Positions 22,463 through 34,395 are shown, counted from the first letter of the stretch. The stretch is DNA of 64,000 bases from Ochotona curzoniae (GCF_017591425.1 NW_024467106.1:22682501-22746500), one strand, 5' to 3'. Program-made: numbers and translations. The notes: generated by a model from the sequence alone, not told the origin.

Positions 22463-23600
22463 CAATTGATTATCAATTCAAGGCCACACTCCTGCTGATT
22501 ACAAACAAAACATCAAGATGAAGAAACAAACAAAAGCAGCTCAGCAGACCTCTTTGTTTTTTTTTTTTTTCCTGTGCTTTCTGGTGGGGCTATGTCACTA
22601 GCTCTTGTTCCCCGGGGGAGAAAGCAGCAGCTGTCAGAGGCTGCCCACCTTCCTTTGCCTCTAGTTTGTTCTCCAGCAGCTTCTGCAATTTTTCCCCATG
22701 CTGACCCAAGCCTCAAGAGTAATCAAATCCATAACAGATATTCAGAAAGTAGGTATAGGCTTAGCTGAAGTGGATTTTGTATGTTAATTAAGTGTTTTAT
22801 GGAACCTCTGAGATCTCAGATGACACTCGGTAAATATTCTTTACTGAATCCACAGAATCTGTGAGCGGGTTCTGTATAATAAAGCAATTTCAATGTCCTG
22901 ACAGATGGGCTATAGAAATTGGCTGTGCTGCTGTGATTAAGAAAGATTATATACTATGAAAAATCTGGTCAATAAATGCTTTTTCTGATTGTTGTCTATG
23001 TACTGGTTACGTTCAAGAAGAAGAGAACTTGACTGTTTTCAGTTTTCATTACTGGCAGTAGAGAGATTCTGAGATGTTTACAGTTTTCTGTTGTTCCTGG
23101 TTCTAATTTTGAAAAGAAGTTCATGCTCCATTTCTGCTCCCTGATTCTTGGGTGAACTGGTCAGCCCCTTAACATCTCTTTGAAAAGCATTTATCAGCAG
23201 TGATGAATTCTCCCTTTTCTCTTGAGCCCAGAGCCTCTTTGGCCTCTGATTTCTCTGTGCTCTGTTGTACCTTCAGCTCTTTCAGATCAGCATTGCCAAC
23301 ATTGCAGGCATTGGAATGAAGCACAGACATAAACCTCCACAGCCTGCACACAGACAGACACATGCACGCAAAGGCACATAATCAGCTCAAAAATTCTTCC
23401 ATGTTTGTGATATTAAATGCTCATTCTGACAGCTAAGTGTTTATTAGGTGACATTTTAAAAGCATTCATACAGAGATCTTTTTTATTTGAATAGGGGGGA
23501 AAAAACCCTCTAGGTTTTGTATCTATCCATTCTACCTACTTTGGACAACCATGATAGAGAATAAAATTGAAGTGTTTCCTTTTTGCAAGCTTACCTTCAT
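22463..23600. other. Unique sequence with T tract
   Basis: A T run at 22557-22570 is the only simple repeat. The part 22880-23010 (TGACAGATGGGC, GCTGCTGTGATTAAG) has a conserved-element look. No gene is seen. Confidence 0.4.
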
Positions 23601-23639
23601 CAAGAGTCATCATCCTTTGCCTACACAGGCTGGGATATG

Positions 23640-23965
23640 CTTAAATGATGAAAGGAACCTTGCACAGACCCACAATTAGATAAAGGCAAAATTGCCTATG
23701 GAAATGACCAAACCCTTAATTAGCTAATTGCAGGTGCAATTGGCCACTTGCACCATCAGATGAAGGGCAAATGCTTAATTGAGCCCACAAGTGACCTACT
23801 CAATCAGAACTAACAAATGGCTCATCAGATGAGGCTCCAGCCAAAATGTGTCTGCAAACAATAGCATTTGTGAAACATGCACAAATCAGAAGTGGCAGTC
23901 AAGCTGCCATCTAAAAATGAAACCCACAAAACATGAGATGATTAAGAAAACAATTAAAAGCGAAA
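23640..23965. promoter_or_regulatory. Candidate developmental enhancer / conserved noncoding element
   Basis: Repeat-free block rich in known factor-site shapes. AATTAGCTAATT at 23718-23729 is a perfect 12-base palindrome joining two homeodomain cores. GGTGCAA (23733-23739) and TTGCACC (23748-23754) form an inverted repeat around an 8-base spacer, with the E-box CAGGTG at 23731-23736. CATCAGATGA occurs at 23754 and again at 23823. Further TTAATTGAG and AATTAAAAGC strings follow. Reading frames are closed. Enhancer function is inference. Confidence 0.5.
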
Positions 23966-25449
23966 AAATCCAATAATGAGCAGTGATCATAGGGGAAGTG
24001 AGCAAGAGGTGGATGATACAGCAATGTGGAGAATCAAGGCTGTAGAAGCTAGAGGAACATCAGCTTTGAGTCGCCCCTATTCATTTTTATTTCATCTTTT
24101 CAGGAAAGCTTGTCACCTGCTCATATGGCTGATTTTTGTTCAGGGAGCACATACATCCGGAAATTTCAGCACATACTCCTACACAGTTCTGGGGCTTGTG
24201 AAATATAAATGAATGAGTGAATGGATGGATAACACTCTATTTGTATACCAAGGAGTAAGAGCAGAAGCATGGCCCCTTTTTAAACTGATAACACTTCAAT
24301 ATGGTTTCCCCAATACTGAACATTCCTACTGTTCTACTATCAGGTACAAATTAAGAAACATTTCCTAATATGGTTGTATGGTGAAATACCTGTGATAATG
24401 GGAATGCTAGTAGTTGTGCTAAAGTAGAAACTCTAAAATCTCGGTTGCCTCAAACACAAAAGCTTTTTTTTTTCTTTGTGAAACTTATTTCAAATTAGTT
24501 TAAGGGATGACTTCTTCCCATTAGTAAATATTTTCCACTCTGTAATTAAAATCTATTGACCAAAGTCTTAGCCTTTACCATTCAATAGGAAAAGATCAAA
24601 GAAATGTACAATGAATCAAGACTTTGCTCTGCTGGAGTTTGAGCGGATCACATGACCCTTGGCTCCCATTTCATTGGTCAGAAACATTCATGTAGTTTTG
24701 CATCATTGTAAGATTCAGAGGCATGCAGGTTTTCATTTGCTCAAGAAAGAGAAGATTTAAAATAGGATGGTATGAACTTAGGGCTTTTTCTTAGCCAGAC
24801 ACTAAAAACAAAGAATGCAAAATAATCTGTCCATTTGGAAAGTTAGAAAAACACTCCTTGGCAGAATAATAGGTTGAAGAAGTCATCAAAATGTGCAAAT
24901 GATCTAGAAATGATGAAAAGGAGTCTTTCAAAATAAAGTACGTGGGCAGATGCCAAGTGCAACTCAGAAGGAAATGCAAAGCTATGGAACCCTTTATAGG
25001 AAAAAAAGTAGAGTAGAAATAAATGAGCCAAACTTTCACTGAAAAATCCAAAGGAGAAACAAAATAGCACAAAAGAAATATGATCCATGAATTACGGAAG
25101 AATTTTTATATTATGAAATACAATCTATTTTAGAGTGATCATATTAGTAAGAATTTTAAATGTGTTCTTTATAAAGAGCAATAAAGCAGACAGAATTTTG
25201 GCCAGTAGGAAAAGTTAAAAAAAAAAAAAGATTCTTATAATATACTCTTATCATTATGGAAGACATGAAAATAGGTATTCAAGAGAGAAAATTTCCAAAG
25301 AGAACATACTCAATAATTTCCACCAACAAATTAGAACATTTAGAAATATTTGACTGCTTGAATATATAGAAAGATTTAAGGAAATAGTAACTATCAAGCC
25401 TCAGAATATCACCGGATTTTTAAAATACATGTTTTTAAGATTTATTTAT
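23966..25449. other. Unique, gene-free interval
   Basis: About 1.5 kb. The part 24620-24720 has GGATCACATGACCC and CATTTCATTGGTCAG, shapes of an E-box and an inverted CCAAT box, in balanced sequence. The remainder is AT-rich with an A run near 25220. No gene. Confidence 0.4.
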
Positions 25450-25780
25450 TCTGGGAGCTGGCACCATGGCTCAAACAGGCTATTCCTCCACTATCAAGTG
25501 CTAGCACCCCATGTGGATGCCAGTTCATGTCTCAGATGCTCCACATCAAACCATCTTCCTGCCATGGCCTGAAAAAAACAGTGGAGGATGACCCAAATCC
25601 TTGGGACCTGTGCCTATGTGGGAGACCCCAAGAGATTCCTGGCTCCTGGCTCTTGGATTCCGATTTGTTCAACTACTATTGTAACCATCTGGGGAGTGAA
25701 CCAGTGGATGGAAGATCTTTCTCCCGCTCTCTCTCCTTCTCTTGTAAATTTGCCTTGCAAATAAAAAGAAGTAGAACTTG
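25450..25780 (+). mobile_element. CSINE, forward
   Basis: GAGCTGGCACCATGGCTCAA head, GCACCCCATGTGGATGCCAG, AGTGGAGGATGACCCAAATC, GATTCCTGGCTCCTGGCTC, GGGGAGTGAACCAGTGGATG, GAAGATCTTTCTCCCGCTC and GCAAATAAAAAGAAG tail. First CSINE after the 17.0-25.4 kb gap. Confidence 0.88.
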
Positions 25781-26489
25781 AAAATATATCTGCTTATTTG
25801 TTTATTTTCCATGATACAGATTTGTAAGCAAAGGGGATCAACCCTGCTCTCACTTCTCTCCTTATATCTCCTCCTTCTGATTACATGATCCAAGTTATTA
25901 CAATGGCGTAGTCATTAATTCCACCATTACAAGCTAACTTCCTGAAGTACAGATAATCTTTGACATTTTCAGTTTTGATAGAGAGATGAGATCAAGAACT
26001 ATCTCTCACCTATAAGAAAAATAAATAGGCAACCATGATTCAATCATCAATGGCCAGAGTTTGGGAGCAGAACAACCCACCGCAGCCAGAATACACAGGC
26101 TCCAGTTAAATGGAGTGTCAGCCTCTGGGCTCTAGCCAAATGATGACACCCTATTAAACTCACAGTAACCTGATCTTCTCAGCCTTTCAACTATTTTGGT
26201 TAGATAACTTTTTAGAGTGATCCAAGCTGATGCAGAAGCCAATAAGGGAAGGATTAATAAGTAAGACTATATAAAATTTAACATGTTTGCAAAACACACT
26301 GAAAATCTTAAAAATTGATGTAGAGTATAAACCAGACTATTATCTAAAATAGTAGTGTCTAATAGAATTTTCTCTAATGAGGGGGAATGATAATAATATG
26401 GTGTGTGTTCTTGGTATTTCTATATTTATGTGCATATTCAGATGCACACAAAGTAATAATAATACTAGTGGTCTTACTTATAATCGCAC
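25781..26489. other. Unique sequence
   Basis: No gene or recognised repeat in about 700 bases. Confidence 0.45.
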
Positions 26490-26695
26490 TGAACACTGTG
26501 TGCCTTGTACTATTCTAATGGCCAATTCATATTGATGCATTTAATCTTCAGAAAATCCATATGAGGTAGGCACTATTTTGATGCTTAATTTTCCAGATGA
26601 GGGAATAAAGACATAGATTGGTAAAGCCAGTGAATATCAGAGAAAAGGTTCAATCCTAGCCTGATCCCAGATGACATACTCTCAAATTTACTCAA
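26490..26695 (+). repeat. MIR, forward
   Basis: CACTGTGTGCCTTGTACTAT, GCATTTAATCTTCAGAAAAT, CATATGAGGTAGGCACTATT, TTTTCCAGATGAGGGAATAA and AAGCCAGTGAATATCAGAGA with CCTAGCCTGATCCCAGA follow the MIR order. Confidence 0.85.
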
Positions 26696-26769
26696 ATTTT
26701 CTCCCATAGACTTTGTCATGTTTTGTTGTTTTTAATCTTTTGTTTTGTTAAACCTAAGAGGTGGTCTAT

Positions 26770-27400
26770 GGCACACATAGCTCTACAAATGGTATTTCTT
26801 GCTGTTGAACCAGGCTGCATTGATCCACACTAGCACATATATAATTCTACTGCATTATTTTTACTGGATGATTAACATCTCATAGTGTAAATGAGATTTC
26901 CCATAACTAATTTAACCACTTGACATTAATAGACACATCAGGGTCTCTAGAGGTTATCACTTAGAAGGCAAATTCCAGACTTGTGGAGGGTGATCCTTCC
27001 TGAATCCTGCAATGCTCTGTCCAAGTGGCCTCAGGGTAAGATGTTTCTACATGATGCAATAAGACAAGTGGCACTGCTATCCACTTTCTTGTGTATCTCT
27101 GCCAGTATTTTTATAGGCCGAATACTTAGAATTACAGAAAAAAGATACTTTGGATACTTCAAATGGTGAATGATAGAGTAACTTCAAACAGATCCTCTCA
27201 TTGCGCTCTCACCACTGATATTATCTAACAGAACACATTTTCCAACCTTCACTAAAATTGATTTTTACCAATCTTATGTTTCTTGTTATTATGAAAAGTG
27301 AAAAATGTTATCTAAGCTTTAGTTGCTAGTGAGTTTGAGAAGTTTGTATGTTTATTGGTTACTGAATTTCTTCTTCTATTGTTAGTTTTATTATTTATAA
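26770..27400 (-). mobile_element. L1M 3' fragment, reversed
   Basis: The plus strand matches reversed old L1 text in order: AACCACTTGACATTAATAGA with CAGGGTCTCTAGAGG, TGCCAGTATTTTTATAGG, CACTGATATTATCTAACAGA, GATTTTTACCAATCTTATG and TGTATGTTTATTGGTTACTG. Diverged, with small gaps. Confidence 0.65.
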
Positions 27401-27571
27401 AGCATATGTATTCATATCTGTACTGTTACAGCAGGTGCTAGCCACAAGTGGTTATTTTAATTTAATTTAATTAATATTACATTCCTTAGTCATACTTGTA
27501 ACATTACAGGTGTTTATGCTTTCTGATAGCAAAGAGACTACTGATAAAAGAGCAAAGCTGAGGAAGATATT

Positions 27572-27810
27572 GTGGTGCCGGAGTTTAGGGCGACAATTAG
27601 GATACCACGTCTTATACTGGCAGGCTACTTCCAGTGCCAGCTACTCAGCTTCCAACCTAGGTGCCTACCAACATGCCTGCAAGGCAGTGGAAAGTGGCCC
27701 AGTTACTTGGTTCCTGCCACCCTCGTGGGAAGCTTGACTGGCCTATCGGGCTCCCAGCCCGAACCTGGCTACTGTTGGTCTTTAGGTACTGAAAAGGTAA
27801 AAGGAAGAAC

Positions 27811-27902
<92 letters not shown>

Positions 27903-27945
27903 TCTCCCTCTCTCCCTCTGTCACTCTTACATTTCAAATAAGTAA
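27572..27945 (+). mobile_element. CSINE, forward, with expanded CT tract
   Basis: GTGCCGGAGTTTAGGGCGAC head, CTTCCAGTGCCAGCTACTC, AGGCAGTGGAAAGTGGCCCA, TTACTTGGTTCCTGCCACCC, GAGGAGAACTC-like junction and the tail CATTTCAAATAAGTAAAATA. The normal CTCTCTGTCTCT segment has grown into a long microsatellite. Confidence 0.75.
27814..27920. repeat. (CT)n microsatellite
   Basis: About 107 bases of nearly pure CT with one TTTC and a few CCC interruptions at its right end. It sits exactly where CSINE copies carry their CT-rich segment. An open frame of repeated Leu-Ser here is an artefact. Confidence 0.97.
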
Positions 27946-28574
27946 AATAAGTATTTTTCAGAAGAGCGGAATGAAGAGCTAATCAAAAACAGCAGAGTAA
28001 ATGTAGAAACTATTATGATTATAGTAAAGCAGCCATAAAAATAGAAAGCAAGTACTGAAAGAAAACTTGGCAATTATCTGATCCCATAGTTTTCAAATTC
28101 TATTTTTTGAAGTCTTAGGATTCTGTGCAGATGTCCAAATTTATATATTTCAGGGTATAATACATACATTTTAATGTATTTTAAATACTATCTGCAAAAA
28201 TAAACAGACCCAAACTCTAACATATTTTGGACTATTGAGTCTTTATTGTTTTACCATATTAACTTGCTTTGGGGACAAACATTGAAATAAAAATGTTTTT
28301 AGTCTTATGTTAAGTGTGTTTCTTAGCTTGTAATCTTATGGTAAATGCATTCCTTAGTAAAAAGACTATAGCTCTGCATTGAGGTATAAAAAAAAATCAA
28401 AATTAATGACTCATTAATTTGGAAAGCTCATAATTCGAAAAAAAAAGCTTTTGTCTCCGCCCACATGCACAGTATGTGCAGGGCTCTGTCATGGCTCTTC
28501 GGCATGTACTCTTCCTGAGCTAATAGCCAGCAGTGAAGTAAGACAGGAATACAAAATGTGTATTTTCAAACTAA
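27946..28574. other. Unique sequence
   Basis: AT-rich, with no gene or recognised repeat. Confidence 0.45.
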
Positions 28575-28598
28575 CAATATGTCAGACAATATGTCAGA
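28575..28598. repeat. Perfect 12-base tandem duplication
   Basis: CAATATGTCAGA is present twice head to tail, immediately before the CA microsatellite. Confidence 0.95.
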
Positions 28599-28604
28599 GG
28601 CGTG

Positions 28605-28607
<3 letters not shown>

Positions 28608-28660
<53 letters not shown>
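28608..28660. repeat. (CA)n microsatellite
   Basis: About 26 uninterrupted CA units. Long pure CA runs are usually length-polymorphic. The poly-Thr-His and poly-Cys-Val frames across it are artefacts. Confidence 0.98.
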
Positions 28661-28662
<2 letters not shown>

Positions 28663-28880
28663 CTCTTTCACTCAAAAATCTTTTCTCTATTGATTCACTC
28701 CCCAAATGCCAGCAACAGTTGAGGTGGGCAAGGTTAAGACCAGCAGCTAGCAACTACATCCAGGCCGCCTGCTTTGTTCCAGGGACCCAAGCAGTGGAGC
28801 TATCATTTGGTGCTTTTCCATATACACCAGCTCTCCAAAGTGGGATGCAGGTTCGCCACATAGTGGTTCAATCTCCTCCA
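28661..28880 (-). mobile_element. CSINE, reversed, tail replaced by CA repeat
   Basis: TATTGATTCACTCCCCAAAT, GCCAGCAACAGTTGAGGTGG, AGACCAGCAGCTAGCAAC, GGGACCCAAGCAGTGGAGC and GGATGCAGGTTCGCCACATA give the reversed SINE order. The (CA)n tract occupies the position of the CT/GA-rich tail segment. Confidence 0.65.
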
Positions 28881-30284
28881 ACACCCATGACTTACCCTAG
28901 CGATCTGGGGTTTCATGACACACCAAAATATCCCAGTTTATCTAGAGAAAATATCAAGAGGGTAACTTTTTCAGATGTTATCCTTGCTCCTCCATTAACA
29001 AGTAGAGAAAACTGAAGGAGAAGCAACAGATTATTTTTATTTCAAAATTGAACCACTAATGTCTAATAGCTGCTCACTTACCTAACTTGATAAGTGTTTC
29101 ATTAGGAAGTGTCATTACACGGTTGCTATCTAGCCAGTTAAAATATCTTTGGCAGGAAATATTGTACTTTTCAAGTACATCTGATAATATTTCTCGATGG
29201 TTTCACTAAGAAAAAAGAAGAAAGAAATTCCAACTACCTTGGCACCTCTGTCATTTTCCAAGCCTCTAAAAATCTACTTTGTTGTTCATTCAGTAGAAAT
29301 TCCTAGTTTCAGTTTCCTTGCAAGTATAAGCATTAAAATACCAGAATTCTAAAAAGCTATTGTATTTTTGTTAGTGACTTAATAAAATGAAATTCCTTTA
29401 CTGACTTAAATATTTTTCCCTTCTCTTAAAAATCTTTGAACTATTTGGTCTAGCCCTTTTCTTTCATTTCATCATAAATGATGCTGGTATGTTTGTGAAA
29501 AGTTAACACTTAGTATTTGACTATATAATACCATTAAAGCATCATTTGTCTTTTTGGATTCATTGTGGTTAATCTTAAAAGCTCATAGTTACTTTTTTTT
29601 TCCTCAGACAATATTTTCACATCATCTTTTTCCATGTTATTACACTTGGGTAAACTGGCTTTGATTGTTTGCTTGTTTGTTCTCATCTCTCTGAACCCAG
29701 AGTACAAAAGTACAAAACACTTTGGGAAGCACAATATTAGAAGTCTCACAAGGAGTTCACAAAATTATCACTTTCACTTACTTATTACGCACTTTGAAAA
29801 TTAAAACTTCCACAAATGGGAAGATACAACACAAAAATGTTTCTCTTTGTTTCTAAAAAAGAGAGTAAGAAGTGCGTGTCCATAATCTTATTCCAAGTTT
29901 GAGTTCATGAAAATGATAAAATTACTAGTTTTTTTTAAAAAAAAAAGCATAAAAACTTTTTGCTTCATATCTTATTTAGGTATGACTAATCTTTCAAGGA
30001 TCATATATCATTTTGAAATAATTGGTTGCATAAAACGCACTGTCGAGTTAAATAATTTTTCTGATCATAAACATGGATTTCCTCCAGTTTTTCCATCTAT
30101 CATCATAGTTTTATGAATTTTCAGCAATTGCATCCAGTTTTTATATTATTCTCCATGTTTTTTACATTAGTTGAATTTGAACAAATTCTTATGATGCCAA
30201 ATCAACATATCTTTTGATTTTTTCCTCCTCCTTTGTCTTTTTCTATCACAAGGAATCTTTGTAGCTTTTCATTTTTGTAATGCA
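28881..30284. other. Unique, AT-rich interval
   Basis: About 1.4 kb with no gene. The stretch near 29690-29790 (ACAAAACACTTTGGGAAGCA) faintly resembles an old hAT-type repeat end; not called. Confidence 0.4.
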
Positions 30285-30585
30285 CATGTTTATTTATTCC
30301 AAAGGCAGAGAGAGTGAGAGCAAGAGAGAGAAAGAGAATAATTCCCATCCACTGGCTCATTCCTTAAATTCCTTCAACAGGCAAACATGAGCCAGACTGA
30401 AGCCAAGAGCCAGAAACTCAACCTGAATCCCCAATGGCTTCAGCAATCATCTGCTTCCTCCCAGAGTGAGCATTAGTGGGAAGCTGGAATTAAGAGCAGA
30501 GTGGGAACTTGAACCCAGAAACTTCAATATGGGATACACGCATCTCAAGTTGTGTCACAACAGATAGGCTAATTGGCTGCCCCCT
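30285..30585 (-). mobile_element. CSINE, reversed
   Basis: TGTTTATTTATTCCAAAGGC, a GAGA-rich segment, CCATCCACTGGCTCATTCC, GACTGAAGCCAAGAGCCAG, GAACTTGAACCCAGAAAC, TATGGGATACACGCATCTC and TAGGCTAATTGGCTGCCCCC. It matches the lagomorph CSINE type in reversed order. Confidence 0.85.
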
Positions 30586-31129
30586 TCCTAGTTTTAAGAA
30601 TACTTTCTTGTTATCTGAAAAAAAATAGAATACTTACAAATACAAAAATAAGACAAAAATAATTTTAAGTCAATTATCAATAATATGTCAAACCAGAAGC
30701 CCCTATTTGACAAGACTAATAAATTTTTTTAAGCTAATAAAGGTTCAGCTGAGTTTAGAGACCTCAAAAATATGAAAGTATCAACTCTGGTTGATCTACA
30801 AGTATCTACAAATTCAAGTAGCTATGTGATCCATGATCAATCCACATGCCTTTCATGGGAGGTCACTGTTGGGATTACTTGTGATACACAGATGACACTA
30901 TAGATCTGCAGCTCTGGTCCCCAGGACAAAAGGTAGACATGTGGTTCAGATCTTCTTAGACCACTAGTTCCTCAAGACCACAAAGAATGTCACACGCACG
31001 CTAGTTGACTTTTGAAGGAGCCATAAACTTCTGTTTCTGACAAAAATTGATCTGAATACTTGACTATTTGTTTTTCTGCTGCTGGCCCTATTTGTTAAGA
31101 GTTGCCACTCTACTCCTTTGCCTGTATTA
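30586..31129. other. Unique sequence
   Basis: AT-rich, no gene or recognised repeat. Confidence 0.45.
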
Positions 31130-31260
31130 TTGCTCTGGGCCTCGGCTTCCTGGGAATAACATGGGAACAATGACATGTTATTGTGATGGGACAGAGAAGT
31201 AATGCCTGCAAAGCCTTTTGGGAAGGTCCAGCACAGAGCTGGAAATTCAGGTTCAGTATG
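31130..31260 (+). repeat. MIR right-half fragment
   Basis: GGGCCTCGGCTTCCTGGGAA, GGGACAGAGAAGTAATGCCT, GCAAAGCCTTTTGGGAAGGT and CCAGCACAGAGCTGGAAATT resemble the MIR right half, diverged. Confidence 0.5.
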
Positions 31261-32467
31261 TCTTATTTTCTATGCATATCCCCTTGTGAAATGGGAGAAT
31301 GACACAGTTTTTAAAAGTCTAAGTGAATTGTTTTTAATGTGAGAAGATCAAAAGTCACAAATGTTGACTAACAACATTATTAAACAATAATATTATACAT
31401 CTTTCTTTAATACAAAGCAAAATAAAAACAAGTGCTAGATCTTGAATTTTTCTCAGTTGGTTCTCAAACTGAAGAATTTTCTTCCTGTTAAGATTTTGCT
31501 TAGAAGAGGTCCTTGCTCCCTGCATTCTGGTGATCCTTCCTTCTTCCCTTTCCAGAAAGTCACTGTAAAAATTAATAATTTGTAGCCGCTATAATATCAG
31601 GCTACTGGTAGTAAGTAGCATAGACACTTAACAAATGAACACCAAAAATTGGCCAGAAATTTCCATTTTCCGAAGATGCTAAGGAAGGAATTCCTAGGTT
31701 GGATGGAAGACAGGACTGAAGTAACAGGAATTTTAAATTGGAAAAGATTTATAGTCCTGACCACAGAAATCCACCCAAGTGGGTATTTATCTGCTTTCTG
31801 CTCAAGTACTTACGGCAACAGACGAAACATCACCACATCAAGCAGTTCGTTTTATTTTCAGAGAATTTCGTTTTCAGACAGATTTTCTTTGTATTCAGGA
31901 GAAATCTACCCCTCCCTGCCCACATTCTCTCCTCTGGAGCCATCACAATTGGTCTCTTCCATCTTTAGTGTAAATCTGTCAAAAGATTTGGTTTTTTAAG
32001 ATAGAGATTGAGCCTTTCAGCATTTAAGCACACCATCTGCCATCACACAGGGCAGCTTGTGGGAAAGGTGGGCAGCGGGCGTAAGGGGCATCTCAAGCAG
32101 GGTTTGCCAAACCTTCTTCTACCACAGCCTGTCTCTTTAATGATCACAGCAAATACAAACGGACATAAAAGATGCCTTCAAACCTCCCACATCTGTCCTT
32201 TCTCTTAAAATTCTTTTGCTCTAACTCATGCCTGTAAACCTTTCTCATTTTTTTTTAGGAATATTAAAGAATATTTTGGTGAAAGGTTTCCTTTTGTTGG
32301 AGAAAATCTCCTACATATTGAAGAACCATCAGAACTGTGATTCCATTTCAAATTTTCCTTCCATACCCAAAAGATTTTTTGGTCAAGCCTTTGGAACTCA
32401 TCTCCAATACATTTTCACATTATATGGCTTCTTCCTTCCTTTCTAATGAACCACCAAAAGGTTCTTC
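31261..32467. other. Unique interval with conserved-element character
   Basis: About 1.2 kb without gene. 31830-32200 is balanced and repeat-free (CATTTAAGCACACCATCTGC, CTCTTTAATGATCACAGC). Overlapping open frames in all three forward frames at 31649-31999 show it is an ORF-permissive noncoding stretch, not an exon. Confidence 0.4.
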
Positions 32468-32790
32468 AGGGACCCAGATGAAGCCACAGCTTTTGATATT
32501 GAGATTCTATTCGAGCACTAGTTGAAATCCTAGCTGTTCCATTTCCCACCCAGCTCCCTGATAATGTACATGGAAAGATAGTGGAAGATATCCCAATTAA
32601 TTGGGTTCCTGTCACCTGCATGGGAGACCTAAATGGACTTCCTGGCTCTTAGTTTCAAGCTAGTCCTGTTCCAGCTCTTGAAGACCATTGAGGAATGAAC
32701 CAGTGGATGGCATATCTCTTGCTTTCTCTCTCCTTTCTTCAACTCTTTCAAACAAATAATCTTATAAAACTTTTAAACATTTTTAAAAAG
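32468..32790 (+). mobile_element. CSINE, forward, diverged
   Basis: CTAGCTGTTCCATTTCCCAC with CCAGCTCCCTGATAATG, AAAGATAGTGGAAGATATCC, GCATGGGAGACCTAAATGGA, CTTCCTGGCTCTTAGTTTC, GAGGAATGAACCAGTGGATG and TTTCAAACAAATAATCTTAT. Confidence 0.8.
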
Positions 32791-32829
32791 AATTATCTCT
32801 TCAAACTGCATTTTTCTTCAGATAGAGAA

Positions 32830-33145
32830 GTGTTGGGATGGAGAGAAAGGGAGTTTTCCTATATCGGAATGCCTCCATTGGAATCCTGACTTTGTTCCAG
32901 ATTCCAATTTCCAAGATATATGCATTCAGGGAGGCAACAGGTAATGACTCCAGTAAGACAGCCCCCACCACTGACACACAAGATCCTTATGCAGCTCCTG
33001 ATTCCTGGCTTTGGCACGGCCCAACCCTGGCTGCTGCTACCATTTGGAGAGTAATCCAGCAGATAGAAAATCCATCTCTTTATCCTTCACCCTCCTTCTC
33101 AAGGGATGTGTACATGTATCTTTCAAATAAAACAAAAGTTGGCAT
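32830..33145 (+). mobile_element. CSINE, forward, diverged
   Basis: GACTTTGTTCCAGATTCCAA, CAGCTCCTGATTCCTGGCTT, TGGCACGGCCCAACCCTGGC, CATTTGGAGAGTAATCCAGC, AGATAGAAAATCCATCTC and CTTTCAAATAAAACAAAAG. It lies about 40 bases after the previous CSINE in the same orientation. Confidence 0.75.
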
Positions 33146-33269
33146 GAAATGCATATATAACCAGGCTAGCTTAGGCAGGAGGAAAATCATAACAAGTAGA
33201 ATGTCTCAACTGTACATATTGATGACTGGACAGCTAGGGTTAGAACCTGCAGTGAATTACATTTCTATT

Positions 33270-33985
33270 GCCTAACCTCAGATATGCTTTAAACCTTATA
33301 AATGCATGGGCTCTAGTTTTCTGTTGCTTTGAAGCCAGTGCATCTCGTTCAGTATTTTATCATCTTACTCTTCATTGCCCATATACCATTTCCATAATTC
33401 TCTGTAGATCTGCTTACAGATGCTCAGCAAAACATTTTTTTACTCTTCAAAAAATCCTTAATAATCATGGTTTTCATTTGCATTTCTCTTATGACTAGTG
33501 ACCATGAGCATTTTTTTTTCATGTGTCAGTTGGTCATTCGTATTTCATCCTTTGAAAAATGCTTGCTCATGTTCTTTGCCCATTTTTAAAACTGGGTTAC
33601 TTATTTCGCTACGGTTGAATTTTCTGAGCTTTTTATATATGTTGTGGAATAACCCTTTACCAGATGATCAGTTTGCAAATATTTCCTTATGTTCTGTTGT
33701 TGCCTCTTCACTTTGCTTCCTTCATTGGACAGAAGCTTTGTGGCTTGATATAATCCCATTTGTCTATTTTTGCTTTACTTGCCTGTGCTACTTGGGTCTT
33801 AGCCAAGAAAACTTGGCCTATGGAAATATCTTCAGTGTTCCCCTATATTTCCCTCTATTAATTTGACAGCTTCAGATCTTGGGCTTAGGTTCTTAATTAA
33901 TTCTGAGTTCATTTTTTATATATGGTCCATGCTTTTGTAGATCCAATTTCCCCAACATCTATATATCTGCCTTTCCAATACGAAT
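33270..33985 (-). mobile_element. L1M ORF2-3' end, reversed
   Basis: The plus strand is clear reversed L1: TTTTCATTTGCATTTCTCTT, GTGACCATGAGCATTTTTTT, TCTTTGCCCATTTTTAAAAC, GAGCTTTTTATATATGTTGT, CCCTTTACCAGATGATCAGT, TGTTGCCTCTTCACTTTGC, GGACAGAAGCTTTGTGGCTT and CCATTTGTCTATTTTTGCTT. On the minus strand this is the decayed C-terminal ORF2 region. Open frames on the plus strand are antisense artefacts. Confidence 0.93.
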
Positions 33986-34194
33986 GATTCACTCATTTTA
34001 AAAAACAAAGAAAAACATGTTTCATATTTCATTTTCATATGAATGCATATTCATCCACTATTTGTGTATTGGTTGTATTAAAAAATTGCCAGGCATTGGG
34101 AATTTAAAGCTAACCATAATCCTTCTTCTGTTTGAAATGCTTATTATTAATACTAATGGGAAACAAAAATAAATCAAGTTTTTGCTTGATTTTT
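33986..34194. other. Unique AT-rich sequence
   Basis: No gene or recognised repeat. Confidence 0.45.
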
Positions 34195-34395
34195 AGATGA
34201 CACAAAATAATAATGCTTATTATGACTATGACTAACATTTCTTGAGTCCCTACTGCCTTCAGGGCACACTTCCACACTTTATGTATCAATATATGATAGA
34301 AGAACACACACATTACATGGTTTCTATCTCCTAGTGATTGCACTCTGCCTCTCTAACAGTTCTGTAAGCTCATTGGGTAAAAGAACCTTCCTTCC
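34195..34395 (+). repeat. MIR-like fragment
   Basis: ACATTTCTTGAGTCCCTACT, GCACACTTCCACACTTTATG and TTCTGTAAGCTCATTGGG recall MIR/L2 left and end parts. Weak. Confidence 0.4.

Noticed and set aside
27572..27982. 136-codon Leu/Ser-rich frame
   Set aside because: It is the translation of a CT microsatellite inside a SINE.
27814..28660. Possible CRISPR array
   Set aside because: The repeats are simple CT and CA microsatellites in mammalian DNA, without spaced direct repeats.
28602..29015. 137-codon His/Thr-rich frame
   Set aside because: It starts in the CA microsatellite and continues through a reversed SINE.
33268..33866. Open frames of 76-122 codons on the plus strand
   Set aside because: They are antisense to a decayed L1 on the minus strand.
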